A DNA stretch of 63,772 nucleotides from Azospirillum sp. Its GTDB lineage: Bacteria > Pseudomonadota > Alphaproteobacteria > CACIAM-22H2. This document shows positions 18,036 to 26,047 of this stretch, one piece after another. Each line of letters opens with the position of its first letter. Position 1 is the first letter of the stretch. Under the pieces are notes generated by a model that saw only the letters and a list, made by a program, of their open reading frames with translations, was not told the origin of the DNA and searched no databases. The position numbers and the translations under genes are program-made. The stretch is from positions 1 through 63,772 of the forward strand of contig JADCGK010000140.1 of the NCBI GenBank assembly GCA_020249045.1. The letters are read 5' to 3'.

Positions 18036-18785
18036 TCAGATCACCTTGGCGTCGGATTGGAGCTTGGCGACGAGCGCCGCCACGTCGGGCACCTTGATGC
18101 CGCCCGCGCGCTTGGGCGGCTCTTCCACCTTCAGCGTTTCGAGGCGCGGGGCGACGTCCACACCCAGCGCTTCGGGCGTCAGCGTGTCGATCGGCTTCTT
18201 CTTCGCCTTCATGATGTTGGGCAGCGAGGCGTAGCGCGGCTCGTTCAAGCGCAGATCGGTCGTGACGATCGCCGGCAGCTTGATCGCGATCGTTTCGAGG
18301 CCGCCGTCGACTTCGCGCGTGACCTGGGCGCCGTCGCCCTCGACCGCGAGTTTGGAGGCGAACGTGGCCTGCGGCCAACCCAACAGGGCCGCCAGCATCT
18401 GGCCGGTCTGATTGCAATCGTCGTCGATCGCCTGCTTGCCCAGGATGACGAGCTTGGGTTGCTCCTTTTCGACCACGGCCTTCAAAAGCTTGGCGACCGC
18501 CAGCGGCTCGAGGGCCGCGTCTGTCTGCACCAGCACGCCGCGGTCCGCACCCATCGCCAGCGCGGTGCGCAGGGTTTCCTGACACTGCGCGACGCCCAGC
18601 GACACCGCGACGACTTCGCCCGCCGCGCCCTTTTCCTTCAGGCGGACGGCTTCCTCGACCCCGATCTCGTCGAACGGGTTCATGGACATTTTGACGTTGG
18701 CGAGCTCGACGCCCGACTTGTCGGCCTTCACGCGGATCTTGACGTTGTAATCGACGACCCGCTTGACCGCGACCAGCACTTTCAT
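18036..18785 (-). CDS. etfB: Electron transfer flavoprotein beta subunit
   Basis: A 249-residue beta subunit that carries the AMP site and docks dehydrogenases. Opening [20 protein letters not shown], the [20 protein letters not shown] segment, and the recognition-loop signature around [11 protein letters not shown] and [29 protein letters not shown] are all present. The start is set at MKVLVAVK; a slightly longer in-frame start (MLSR) is possible but not typical. It heads the operon etfB-etfA-hbd and has a good promoter about 40 bp upstream. Confidence 0.95.
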   Translation of the reverse strand: MKVLVAVKRVVDYNVKIRVKADKSGVELANVKMSMNPFDEIGVEEAVRLKEKGAAGEVVAVSLGVAQCQETLRTALAMGADRGVLVQTDAALEPLAVAKLLKAVVEKEQPKLVILGKQAIDDDCNQTGQMLAALLGWPQATFASKLAVEGDGAQVTREVDGGLETIAIKLPAIVTTDLRLNEPRYASLPNIMKAKKKPIDTLTPEALGVDVAPRLETLKVEEPPKRAGGIKVPDVAALVAKLQSDAKVI

Positions 18786-18818
18786 CCGGCTCAACACTCC
18801 GAAATGGCGAGGGCAAGG

Positions 18819-18847
18819 AAACTAGACGGCCCCGCCTCGGGGGTCAA
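18819..18847 (-). promoter_or_regulatory. Candidate sigma-70-type promoter of etfB-etfA-hbd
   Basis: On the minus strand, TTGACC (5 of 6 to the -35 consensus) is separated by exactly 17 bp from TAGTTT (weak -10), about 34 bp before the etfB start. Position and spacing support it; the -10 is poor. Confidence 0.45.
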
Positions 18848-18887
18848 CGCGCGCCTATGTCGCGCGCGTCCCGCCCGCCCGCCGGAG

Positions 18888-19451
18888 TCAGCGGTTCTTC
18901 CCCGGCACCCAAAGCACGTCCTTGGCGCCGTCCTCGTTCAAATGCCGCGAGAGCACGAACAGATGGTCCGACAGCCGGTTGGCGTAGCGGATCGCCGCGG
19001 GGTTGATGGTTTCGCGCGCGGCCAGCGCCACGATCTCGCGTTCGGCGCGGCGGGCGACGGTGCGCGCGAGGTGCAGGGCGGCTGCGGCCGGCGAACCGCC
19101 GGGCAGCACGAAGGAGTTGAGCGGCGCGAGCTTCTCGTTCATCGCGTCGATCTCGCGTTCCAGGCGCTCGACCTGGCCCTCGGCGATGCGCAAGGGCGGG
19201 TATTTGGGATCGGGCGTCTCGGGCGTGCACAGATCCGCACCCAGATCGAAAAGATCGTTCTGGATGCGCGCGAGCATCGCGTCGGCTTCGCCCGACGTAT
19301 GCAGCCGCGCGAGGCCCACGCACGCGTTGGCTTCGTCCACCGTACCGAACGCCGCCACGCGCGTGTCGGTTTTGGGAACGCGCGCGCCGTCGCCCAGCGA
19401 GGTTTCGCCCTTGTCGCCGCCCTTGGTGTAGATGCGCGTCAGCCTGACCAT
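18888..19451 (-). CDS. Cob(I)yrinic acid a,c-diamide adenosyltransferase, PduO type
   Basis: A 187-residue trimeric ATP:cob(I)alamin adenosyltransferase of the PduO/MMAB family, making adenosylcobalamin. It has the ATP-site motif YTKGGDKGETSLGDG (residues 8-22), the VDEANACVGLAR helix, FVLPGGSPAAAALHLARTVARRAER and RYANRLSDHLFVLSRHLN. Good GGGGAG ribosome site before the ATG. A second adenosyltransferase, the unrelated CobO type, is encoded at the far right of the window. Its place beside etfAB and the twin-TM protein is a known alphaproteobacterial neighbourhood and may supply AdoCbl to methylmalonyl-CoA mutase-type enzymes. Confidence 0.92.
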   Translation of the reverse strand: MVRLTRIYTKGGDKGETSLGDGARVPKTDTRVAAFGTVDEANACVGLARLHTSGEADAMLARIQNDLFDLGADLCTPETPDPKYPPLRIAEGQVERLEREIDAMNEKLAPLNSFVLPGGSPAAAALHLARTVARRAEREIVALAARETINPAAIRYANRLSDHLFVLSRHLNEDGAKDVLWVPGKNR

Positions 19452-19460
19452 CGAACTCCC

Positions 19461-19673
19461 CTAACCCGCCGCGCGCCGCAGCGATACGTACGTGACCAAC
19501 AGAATCACCGCGAGCAATTGCAGCCCGACGCGCCAGCGCATCATCCGGTTGCCGTGCCGACGGTTGAACTGGCCGCCCTGGGCCATGCCGCCCAGGCCGG
19601 TGAAAAGACTCAAGACCACGCCCAAACACACGGCGCCGATCAGATAAGGCAGAACGAGAAGGACGATTTCCAT
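19461..19673 (-). CDS. HIG1-like twin transmembrane protein
   Basis: A 70-residue inner-membrane protein with two hydrophobic helices (about residues 3-25 and 47-66) joined by a basic loop containing GGQFNRRHGNRMMRWRV. This is the bacterial twin-TM relative of the HIG1 domain, whose mitochondrial members associate with respiratory complexes. It lies 9 bp upstream of the PduO-type adenosyltransferase and 6 bp downstream of barstar on the same strand. The exact role is unknown, but the sequence match is good for so short a protein. Confidence 0.78.
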   Translation of the reverse strand: MEIVLLVLPYLIGAVCLGVVLSLFTGLGGMAQGGQFNRRHGNRMMRWRVGLQLLAVILLVTYVSLRRAAG

Positions 19674-19679
19674 GATGGT

Positions 19680-19964
19680 TCAGCCGCGACGGAACTTGAA
19701 ATCGCCGCGCGCGTCCTGAAGGTCGCCGAGCAACGCGAGCAGCGCCTTGGCCTTCGGGCCGATCTTGCGAGCGGCGGCGGGGGCACCCTTCCAGACGATT
19801 TCGAACGGGCCCGGCACGTCGCGCAGCAGGGCGTCCCACAGCGCGTCGAGATTGCGAGCGAAATGCGCGGGCAACGCCAGCTCCGCGGCGAGCGTGGCGT
19901 AGACCTTGTCCATCGTGTCGTGGGCGGCGGTCAGTTGCGCGCGCTTCATCGGGGCTGTCTTCAT
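19680..19964 (-). CDS. Barstar-family ribonuclease inhibitor
   Basis: A 94-residue cytoplasmic barstar homologue. The binding helix LPAHFARNLDALWD (residues 31-44) aligns with barstar LPEYYGENLDALWD, so D40 and D44 correspond to barstar D35 and D39, the key contacts with barnase. The C-terminal third is lysine- and alanine-rich with LLALLGDLQDARGDF. Its ATG overlaps the stop of the upstream barnase-like nuclease as ATGA, so the inhibitor should be translated with its toxin. It is followed by the twin-TM gene 6 bp on. Confidence 0.9.
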   Translation of the reverse strand: MKTAPMKRAQLTAAHDTMDKVYATLAAELALPAHFARNLDALWDALLRDVPGPFEIVWKGAPAAARKIGPKAKALLALLGDLQDARGDFKFRRG

Positions 19965-20404
19965 TGGGGGACGGGCCGGAACGAGTCGTAATGGTCGATG
20001 GTCACGAAGATCAGCCGGTCGGAGGAAAACACCAGCCGCTTGGCGTTGCGCCGCCCGCAGCCGTAATCCAGATCCGCCTCCGTCCAGCGTCGGCCGGCGG
20101 CGGCGGGCAGGCGTCCTTCGCGGTTGCCGAAGCGGTCGCCGCCGATCATCCGTCCGGGCGCGATGCGGCACAGATCGGCGCCCGGCCGCCAGCCCAGCTT
20201 CCCGGCGTCGTCCTTGTCGATGTAGCGCGCGGGCAAGCGCCCCGTGGCGCGGATCGATTCGACCGTGGCCACGAACCCGTCGATATCGGTCAGACGCATC
20301 TCGCGCGCGAATCGGCGCAGCTCGGCCGCATCGGCCAGCGCCGCCGACGGCATCGACGCCAGCGCCACGAACGCGGCGAGGAGGAGCGCGAGAATCCGTT
20401 TCAT
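19961..20404 (-). CDS. Barnase-like secreted ribonuclease
   Basis: A 147-residue guanyl-preferring RNase with a Sec signal peptide (MKRILALLLAAFVALASMPSAALA). The mature domain follows barnase closely: YIDKDDAGKLGW, APGRMIGGDRFGNREGRLP, RRWTEADLDY, RNAKRLVFSSDRLIFVT and DHYDSF. Every catalytic residue has a counterpart: K64, E109 (barnase E73), R119 (R83), R123 (R87) and H138 (H102). It should therefore be active and exported, with cytoplasmic protection from the overlapping barstar gene. No attached delivery domain (PAAR, LXG, YeeF) is visible, so it is a stand-alone exoenzyme. No Shine-Dalgarno is obvious before the ATG. Confidence 0.92.
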   Translation of the reverse strand: MKRILALLLAAFVALASMPSAALADAAELRRFAREMRLTDIDGFVATVESIRATGRLPARYIDKDDAGKLGWRPGADLCRIAPGRMIGGDRFGNREGRLPAAAGRRWTEADLDYGCGRRNAKRLVFSSDRLIFVTIDHYDSFRPVPQ

Positions 20405-20450
20405 CGCGTGCTATATAGCGCGCGATCCCGCTTTCGCCCAGGCGCCCGCC

Positions 20451-21296
20451 ATGTCCTTCCTCGACCGCATCGCCGAGTGCAACGCCCACGAGCCCGCCGC
20501 CTACCGTCCGTTTTTCGCCGCCGGGCGGCGCGTGGGCGCCGTGCGCCATGCGCTGGCCGACAGGTTGGCGTCGATGCCCGCGATCTTCGCCGTGGCGCCC
20601 GACGGCGTGACGCTGAACCCGGCCTTCGATGCGCCGCCCGCGCGCACCGCCGCGCTCGACCGCGCCGTGCGCGCGCTCGAGGCAGACGGCATCGTCCAAG
20701 GCCGGCGGAACGAGAATTATCCCGCCTGTCCCGAATGGGGCCGGCCGGCGGATTTCGAGATCGAGCGCGCCGCGGCGCCGCATTTCGGCATCCGGTCCTA
20801 CGGCGTGCACATGACCGGCTATGTGCGCAAACCCGATGGACTCCACATTTGGGTGGCGCGGCGCGCACGCGCCAAGCCCACATATCCGGGCATGCTCGAC
20901 AATACGGTGGCCGGCGGCCAGCCGGTCGGCCTCGGCCTCGTCGAGAACATGATCAAGGAATGCGGCGAAGAGGCCGGCATTCCGCCCGATCTAGCGCGCG
21001 GCGTCGTGCCGGTCGGCGCGATTTCCTATCGCATGGACGCGCCGGATGGGCTGAAGCCCGACGTTCAATTCTGCTTCGATTTGGAATTGCCGTCCGAATT
21101 CACGCCGCGGAACACCGACGGCGAAATCGACGAGTTTTTCCTGTGGCCGTGGCGGCGCGTGGCGGAAACGGTCGAACGCACGCGCGAGTTCAAGTTCAAC
21201 TGCAATCTGGTTCTGATCGATTTTTTCGTGCGCCACGGGCTGATCGCGCCCGACCATCCGGATTATCTGGCGATCTGCGCGGGCTTGCGCCGATAG
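20451..21296 (+). CDS. DUF4743/NUDIX hydrolase family protein (Tnr3-like)
   Basis: A 281-residue protein. The N-terminal half (about residues 1-115) resembles DUF4743, and the C-terminal half holds a degenerate Nudix box, GGQPVGLGL..ENMIKECGEEAGI, like the Nudix part of yeast thiamine pyrophosphokinase Tnr3 and plant NUDT24-type enzymes. Those relatives hydrolyse damaged thiamine diphosphate forms, so a housekeeping role is plausible but unproven here. The HYRSYGVHMTGYVRK-like strand and WVARRARAKPTYPG are typical. Divergent from the barnase gene across 46 bp; the ATG is favoured by coding similarity, not by a strong ribosome site. Confidence 0.82.
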   Translation: MSFLDRIAECNAHEPAAYRPFFAAGRRVGAVRHALADRLASMPAIFAVAPDGVTLNPAFDAPPARTAALDRAVRALEADGIVQGRRNENYPACPEWGRPADFEIERAAAPHFGIRSYGVHMTGYVRKPDGLHIWVARRARAKPTYPGMLDNTVAGGQPVGLGLVENMIKECGEEAGIPPDLARGVVPVGAISYRMDAPDGLKPDVQFCFDLELPSEFTPRNTDGEIDEFFLWPWRRVAETVERTREFKFNCNLVLIDFFVRHGLIAPDHPDYLAICAGLRR

Positions 21297-21320
21297 CCGT
21301 CCGGCGTGCCGAACGTGCGA

Positions 21321-22163
21321 TCAGGCGAAATCCGCGTCCAACGGCAGGCGCGCGCGGATCGTCGCGGGCGTTTCGCCGGCCGCGCGCAAATCCGCGATCG
21401 CGGGCGATTCGCGGCGCTTGGCGAGGCGCTGTCCGGTTTCGTCCCGGATCAGACGATGATGGCGCCACTCGGGCACGTCGAGGCCCAGCAGCGCCTGCAG
21501 CAGGCGGTGGATCGGCGTGGCGGGGAGCAAATCCTCCCCGCGCGTGACCAGCGTCACCCCTTGCAAGTGGTCGTCGAGCGTGACGGCCAAATGATAGGAC
21601 GTCCCGATGTCCTTGCGCGCGAGCACGACGTCGTCGAGGACGGCGCGCCCGACCGCGAAGACGCCGCGTTGCCGGTCGCGCCAGACCAAATCCCCGGTCG
21701 CGGCGAGGGCCTTGGCCGCATCCAATCGCAGCGCATAGGCCCGGCCGGCCGCGATGCGTCCGGCGGCTTCTTCCCGCGAAAGGCCGCGGCACGTGCCCGG
21801 ATAAAACGCTTCGCCTTCGTCCGCCGCATGCGGTGCGCCGGCCGCCTGCGCGATATCCGCGCGCGTGCAAAAACACGGGTAGAGCACGCCCGCCGTTTGC
21901 AGCTTGCCCAACGCGGCGCGGTAGTCGGCCATATGCTCGGATTGGCGGCGAACCGGCGTTTCCCAGCTGAGGCCGAGCCACGCGAGGTCCGCGAGCAGGG
22001 CTTGCTCGTGCGCGGGCCGGCAGCGCGCGGCGTCGATATTCTCGATGCGCAGCAAAAAGCGCCCGCCCGCGCGGCGCGCGGCTTCGTGCGCGAACAGCGC
22101 CGAATAGGCCGAGCCCAAATGCAGACGCCCGGTGGGCGAGGGCGCGAAACGCGTGACGATCAT
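21321..22163 (-). CDS. gluQ: Glutamyl-Q tRNA(Asp) synthetase
   Basis: A 280-residue truncated GluRS paralogue that attaches glutamate to queuosine in tRNA(Asp) and lacks the anticodon-binding domain. Visible are the HIGH-like FAPSPTGRLHLGSA (residues 6-19), FLLRIENIDAARCRP, the zinc-site C-x-C...YPGTC, SYHLAVTLDDHLQGVTLVTRGEDL and a KMSKS-equivalent GQRLAKRR. The length and missing C-terminal domain distinguish it from GltX. Divergent from the esterase gene with only 18 bp between starts, so promoters must overlap coding sequence. Confidence 0.92.
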   Translation of the reverse strand: MIVTRFAPSPTGRLHLGSAYSALFAHEAARRAGGRFLLRIENIDAARCRPAHEQALLADLAWLGLSWETPVRRQSEHMADYRAALGKLQTAGVLYPCFCTRADIAQAAGAPHAADEGEAFYPGTCRGLSREEAAGRIAAGRAYALRLDAAKALAATGDLVWRDRQRGVFAVGRAVLDDVVLARKDIGTSYHLAVTLDDHLQGVTLVTRGEDLLPATPIHRLLQALLGLDVPEWRHHRLIRDETGQRLAKRRESPAIADLRAAGETPATIRARLPLDADFA

Positions 22164-22181
22164 CGCAGGACAGGAAATAGC

Positions 22182-22871
22182 ATGCTATACGCCCCGTCCA
22201 TGTCGATGTTCGAACTCGACGGCCCGCGTGTTGGGCCGGCCGCCGGCGGCAAGCCGGACTCCGTCGTCGCACTGCTCCACGGTCTCGGGGCGGACGGCAA
22301 CGACCTCATCTCGTTGGCGCCCGTCTTCTCGCGCGCGCTGCCGAACACGGCGTTCGTTTCCCCGCACGCGCCCTTTCCGTGCGACATGGCGCCCTATGGC
22401 CGGCAATGGTTCTCGCTGCAGGACCGCGATCCCGCGCGTGTGCTTGCGGGCGTGCGCGCCGCCGCCCCCATCCTCGACGGCTTCATCGACGCCGAACTCG
22501 CCCGTTGGGGGTTACCGCCCGAACGCTTGGCGCTGCTCGGGTTCAGCCAGGGCACGATGATGTCGCTGCACGTCGCGCCGCGCCGCGCCGCGGCGATCGC
22601 GGGCGTGGTCGGCTATTCGGGTGCGTTGGTGGGGGCCGAACTTCTGGCGGCCGAGATCAAGGCGCGCCCGCCGGTTTTGCTCGTGCACGGCGACGCCGAT
22701 CCCATCGTGCCTTTCCAGGCGATGGCGCGCGCCGCGCAAGCCTTGGGCGACAACGGTATTTCGGTCGAAACCCTGGCCTGCCCCGATCTGCCCCATTCGA
22801 TCGACGAGGACGGCATTCGCGCCGGCCTGGAATTCCTGATGGGCGCTTTGGGTCGCACGCTGACCGCCTGA
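22182..22871 (+). CDS. Carboxylesterase/phospholipase-type alpha/beta hydrolase
   Basis: A 229-residue cytoplasmic hydrolase of the dienelactone/phospholipase-carboxylesterase family. It has the oxyanion motif LLHGLGADGNDL, the nucleophile elbow GFSQGTM (S122), the acid segment VHGDADPIVPF and the base LPHSID near the C-terminus. Substrate is probably a short acyl ester or lysophospholipid. CAGGAAATAGC before the first ATG supports this start over the two downstream in-frame ATGs. Stand-alone gene; divergent from gluQ. Confidence 0.88.
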   Translation: MLYAPSMSMFELDGPRVGPAAGGKPDSVVALLHGLGADGNDLISLAPVFSRALPNTAFVSPHAPFPCDMAPYGRQWFSLQDRDPARVLAGVRAAAPILDGFIDAELARWGLPPERLALLGFSQGTMMSLHVAPRRAAAIAGVVGYSGALVGAELLAAEIKARPPVLLVHGDADPIVPFQAMARAAQALGDNGISVETLACPDLPHSIDEDGIRAGLEFLMGALGRTLTA

Positions 22872-23040
22872 CCCCGTCGGGGGTGTCCGGCAATCTTCAT
22901 CGTGCCGCAACGGACGGCCGCACGCGACATATTGTGTTCGGGCTGCGATTCGCCTAACAATTCGTGGAATCTGCGATGTCACGGACGCCTTGGCGCTTAT
23001 GCCCGGGGAGTAGGAGCGGGCGACGTTTGCGGCGGGGCGG

Positions 23041-23060
23041 CCTTCGAACCTTCGAAGGAG
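23041..23060 (+). promoter_or_regulatory. Inverted repeat covering the HNH gene ribosome-binding site
   Basis: CCTTCGAA-CC-TTCGAAGG is a perfect 8-bp inverted repeat (23041-23058) whose right arm contains most of the GAAGGAG Shine-Dalgarno (to 23060), 10 bases before the GTG start. It could hide the ribosome site in mRNA or act as a DNA operator. The role is inferred. Confidence 0.4.
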
Positions 23061-23070
23061 CAAGGCCCGC

Positions 23071-23634
23071 GTGCAAGTTTCCGCCGAAGCCTGTCCAGCG
23101 CTGGTGTTGAACGCCGACTTCCGGCCGCTGTCGTATTATCCGCTGTCGGTTTGGTCCTGGCAGGACGCGGTCAAGGCCGTGTTTCAGGACCGCGTCAACG
23201 TGGTTTCCGAATACGACAAGGTCGTGCGCTCGCCCACGCACGCGATGCGCCTGCCGTCGGTCATTTCGCTCAAGGAATACGTCCCCGCCGCCCGCCGGCC
23301 GGCCTTCACGCGCTTCAACGTGTTCCTGCGCGACCGCTTCGTTTGCCAGTATTGCGGCGACGGGTTTCCCGCCCACGACCTGACCTTCGATCACGTCATC
23401 CCGCGTTCGCGCGGCGGACGCACGACCTGGACCAACGTCGTGACGGCGTGTTCGTGCTGCAACCTCGCCAAAGGCAGCCATCTGCCGCACGAGGTCGGGA
23501 TGTTCCCGCGCCACGCGCCCGTGACGCCCAGTTCGACCCAGCTGCAGGAAAACGGCCGCGCGTTCCCGCCCAATTTCCTGCACGAAAGCTGGCGCGACTT
23601 CCTGTACTGGGATTCGGAACTCGATCCGGTCTAG
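23071..23634 (+). CDS. HNH endonuclease family protein
   Basis: A 187-residue chromosomal HNH protein of the type widespread in alphaproteobacteria. The zinc and active-site core lies at residues 92-131: C92-x-x-C95, D107-H108, N122, C127-x-x-C130 and N131, the full HNH ligand set. The N-terminal part (LVLNADFRPLSYYPLSVWSWQDAV) matches the same family. Its biological role is unknown; it is not linked to a restriction, phage or CRISPR system here. The start is GTG behind GAAGGAG, which is embedded in an inverted repeat. Confidence 0.88.
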   Translation: MQVSAEACPALVLNADFRPLSYYPLSVWSWQDAVKAVFQDRVNVVSEYDKVVRSPTHAMRLPSVISLKEYVPAARRPAFTRFNVFLRDRFVCQYCGDGFPAHDLTFDHVIPRSRGGRTTWTNVVTACSCCNLAKGSHLPHEVGMFPRHAPVTPSSTQLQENGRAFPPNFLHESWRDFLYWDSELDPV

Positions 23635-23641
23635 CGGGCCG

Positions 23642-24898
23642 CTAGCGTTTGCGCGCCTTCGCGAACACGCCGACTAATTCCAGATGCCCGGTCCAAGGGA
23701 ATTGGTCGACGGGGACCACGCGCGTCAACGCATAGCCGCCTTCGGTCAGGATTTTCGCGTCGCGCGCGAAGCTGATCGGATTGCACGACACGCCGACGAC
23801 CATCGGCACGCGCCCGCGCGCCAGGTTGCGCGCCTGCACGAGCGCGCCATCGCGCGGCGGGTCGAAAACCAGCGCGTCGAAGGCTTCGAGTTCGGGGGGC
23901 GTCAGCGGACGGCGGTCGAGATCGCGGGTTTCGGCGGCGATGCGCCCGGCGCGTTTGGCTTTGCGGGCGGCCGCATCGAGTGCGGCGCGCGCCGCATCGT
24001 TGCCTTCGAAGGCGTGCACGCGGGCCGGGGAGGGGAAGGTGAACGTCCCCAATCCCGCGTAAAGATCGGCGACCCGTTTGGCTTTGCCGAGCGCGCCGGC
24101 GACCTCCTCGACCAGGATCGCCTCGGCGGCGGCGCTCGCCTGCAGGAAAGCGCCGGGCGGCGGTTCGACGGCGACGCCGGACAGCGTCAGGACCGGCACG
24201 CGCCGCAACGCCACGATCTCGGGGGAGTGGCGCGCGCTCGTGCGCCACGCCACGCGCGGGATGTCCGCGGCGCGCGCGTACTCGGCCAATCGCGCGCGCG
24301 CTTTGGCGTCGGGGGCCGCCCCCGTGAACAGCACGTCGATCCCGGTTTCGGTCGCGGTCAGATGCGCGTCCACGCGCTGGGCTTGGCGCAGGACGTCGGC
24401 GAGGGCCGCGCGAAGCGCGGGCAGGGCCGCGAACAGCGGCGGGGCCAGCACCTCGCACGCGGCGAGATCCACGACGCCGGCCTCGCCCTCGCGGTGGAAG
24501 CCGAGCGCGACGCCCGCCGCCGTGCGCACGGCGGCGAATTCCGCGCGCCTGCGGTCGTGGCGCGGCACGCCGCGCAAGGGTGCGATCGCCGGATCCAGAC
24601 CTTCGCGCGCCAGCGCCGCGCGCGCGAGTCCGAGCTTCCATTCGACGTAAGCCGGTTCGGCGAGGTGTTGGATCGAGCAGCCGCCGCAGATGCCGAAATG
24701 CCGGCACGGCGGCGTTGCGCGGGCGGCTGCCGGCGTCAGGATTTGAAGTACCGTGCCGCGGCCGCCTTTGCCCGGCATCACGCGCACGCGTTCGCCGGGA
24801 AGCGTTCCCGGCACGATCAAGCGGGCGCCGTCGGGCGCCTTGGCGAGTCCGTCCCCGCCCGCGCCCAGCGCGTCGATGGTCGTTTCGAATTCGGTCAT
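23642..24898 (-). CDS. RumA/TrmA-type 23S rRNA or tRNA uridine-5-methyltransferase
   Basis: A 418-residue SAM-dependent RNA m5U methyltransferase. The N-terminus is a TRAM domain (about residues 2-55). A 4Fe-4S cluster site follows at C65, C71, C74 and C148, as in RumA/RlmD. The Rossmann domain has VADLYAGLGTFTF and FDPPRDGA, and C372 in VGVSCNP is the catalytic nucleophile. The rRNA or tRNA target cannot be read from sequence. It lies 8 bp after flhB on the same strand, so it may be transcribed from the flagellar operon. Confidence 0.88.
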   Translation of the reverse strand: MTEFETTIDALGAGGDGLAKAPDGARLIVPGTLPGERVRVMPGKGGRGTVLQILTPAAARATPPCRHFGICGGCSIQHLAEPAYVEWKLGLARAALAREGLDPAIAPLRGVPRHDRRRAEFAAVRTAAGVALGFHREGEAGVVDLAACEVLAPPLFAALPALRAALADVLRQAQRVDAHLTATETGIDVLFTGAAPDAKARARLAEYARAADIPRVAWRTSARHSPEIVALRRVPVLTLSGVAVEPPPGAFLQASAAAEAILVEEVAGALGKAKRVADLYAGLGTFTFPSPARVHAFEGNDAARAALDAAARKAKRAGRIAAETRDLDRRPLTPPELEAFDALVFDPPRDGALVQARNLARGRVPMVVGVSCNPISFARDAKILTEGGYALTRVVPVDQFPWTGHLELVGVFAKARKR

Positions 24899-24906
24899 GG
24901 CGAGCT

Positions 24907-26037
24907 TCAGCGCGCGGGTGGCGCGGGCGTGCGCGGCTCGGGCCCGCGCGGCTCGGACTTGCGCGCGCCGGTCTTCTTGCGCAGCGCGAAGACGTAGGAG
25001 ATCACCTCGGCCACGGCCTTGTACTGGTCGGGCTTGATCTCCTCCTCGAGGTCGACCGTGGCGTAGAGCGCGCGGGCGAGGGGCGGGTTTTCGACGACCG
25101 GCACCTCGGAGTCGCGGGCGAGGTCGCGGATGCGCAGCGCGACCAGATCGACGCCTTTGGCGACGCAGATCGGCGCGGCGGATTTGCCCTCCTCGTAGCG
25201 CAGCGCCACGGCGAAGTGCGTCGGGTTGGTGACGACGACGGTGGCCTTGGGAACCTCGGCCATCATGCGTTTGCGCGCGCGCTCCATGCGCAGCTGCTTG
25301 ATGCGTCCCTTGACCATCGGGTCGCCTTCGGCCTGCTTGTATTCCTCCTTGATCTCCTGCTTGGTCATGCGCAGGCGCTTGTTGTGCTGGAAGCGCTGCC
25401 AGAACCAGTCGAGCCCGGCGATCGCCGTCATGACCGAGATCACCGCGATCATCACCGCGATGGTCATGTCGCCCATGATGGGGCCGAGCTGCCGCGGCTC
25501 CATCTCGATGAACCGGGAAATGTCGTGCGTCTGATCGGCGATCACGTACCACGCGGCCGCGGTGACGATGGCGATCTTGATGAGACCCTTGATGAACTCG
25601 ACCAGGGCGTTGGCCGAAAACATCCGCTTGAAGCCCGTGGTGGGCGACAGGCGTGTGAAATTGGGCTTGAGCGATTCGCCCGAAACGACCAAGCCGTTCT
25701 GCAGCGCTTGCGCGGCCAGGGCCGCGATCATCAGGACGACGAGCAGCGGGCCGATGGCGAGCAACGGTTCGACCAACGCGATCGCGACGACGCGCTGCAG
25801 CCCGTTGACCGAAACTTCGATGTCGTGGGGGCGCTCGAAGAACGGCAACAGCGAAACGCTGAGACGCTGCCACGCGTATTGGGCGAACAGGGCCAGCGCC
25901 AGCGTCGCGGACACGAACATCATCCAATGGCCGATTTCGCGCGAGACGGCGATCTGGCCTTTCTCGCGCGCGTCTTCGAGCCGTTTTCCGGTTGGCTCTT
26001 CGGTTTTGGAGGATTCGTCTTCGGCTTCTTCGGCCAT
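24907..26037 (-). CDS. flhB: Flagellar export switch protein FlhB
   Basis: A 376-residue export-apparatus protein. A charged N-terminus (KTEEPTGKRLEDAREKGQ) is followed by four TM helices and a cytoplasmic domain with the autocleavage motif N271-P272-T273-H274, whose cleavage switches export from rod/hook to filament substrates. The C-terminal tail is rich in Arg, Pro and Glu. Next to fliR and fliQ, it forms the export gate with FliP. A second, gate-less copy of its C-terminal domain is encoded divergently in the same locus. Confidence 0.95.
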   Translation of the reverse strand: MAEEAEDESSKTEEPTGKRLEDAREKGQIAVSREIGHWMMFVSATLALALFAQYAWQRLSVSLLPFFERPHDIEVSVNGLQRVVAIALVEPLLAIGPLLVVLMIAALAAQALQNGLVVSGESLKPNFTRLSPTTGFKRMFSANALVEFIKGLIKIAIVTAAAWYVIADQTHDISRFIEMEPRQLGPIMGDMTIAVMIAVISVMTAIAGLDWFWQRFQHNKRLRMTKQEIKEEYKQAEGDPMVKGRIKQLRMERARKRMMAEVPKATVVVTNPTHFAVALRYEEGKSAAPICVAKGVDLVALRIRDLARDSEVPVVENPPLARALYATVDLEEEIKPDQYKAVAEVISYVFALRKKTGARKSEPRGPEPRTPAPPAR

Positions 26038-26047
26038 CGTCGCCTTC

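Noticed and set aside
15116-18097. A 993-codon open frame on the plus strand over hisN, hbd and etfA
   Set aside because: The real genes lie on the other strand with full catalytic motifs; the frame has repeated Arg-Arg-Gly runs and no family match.
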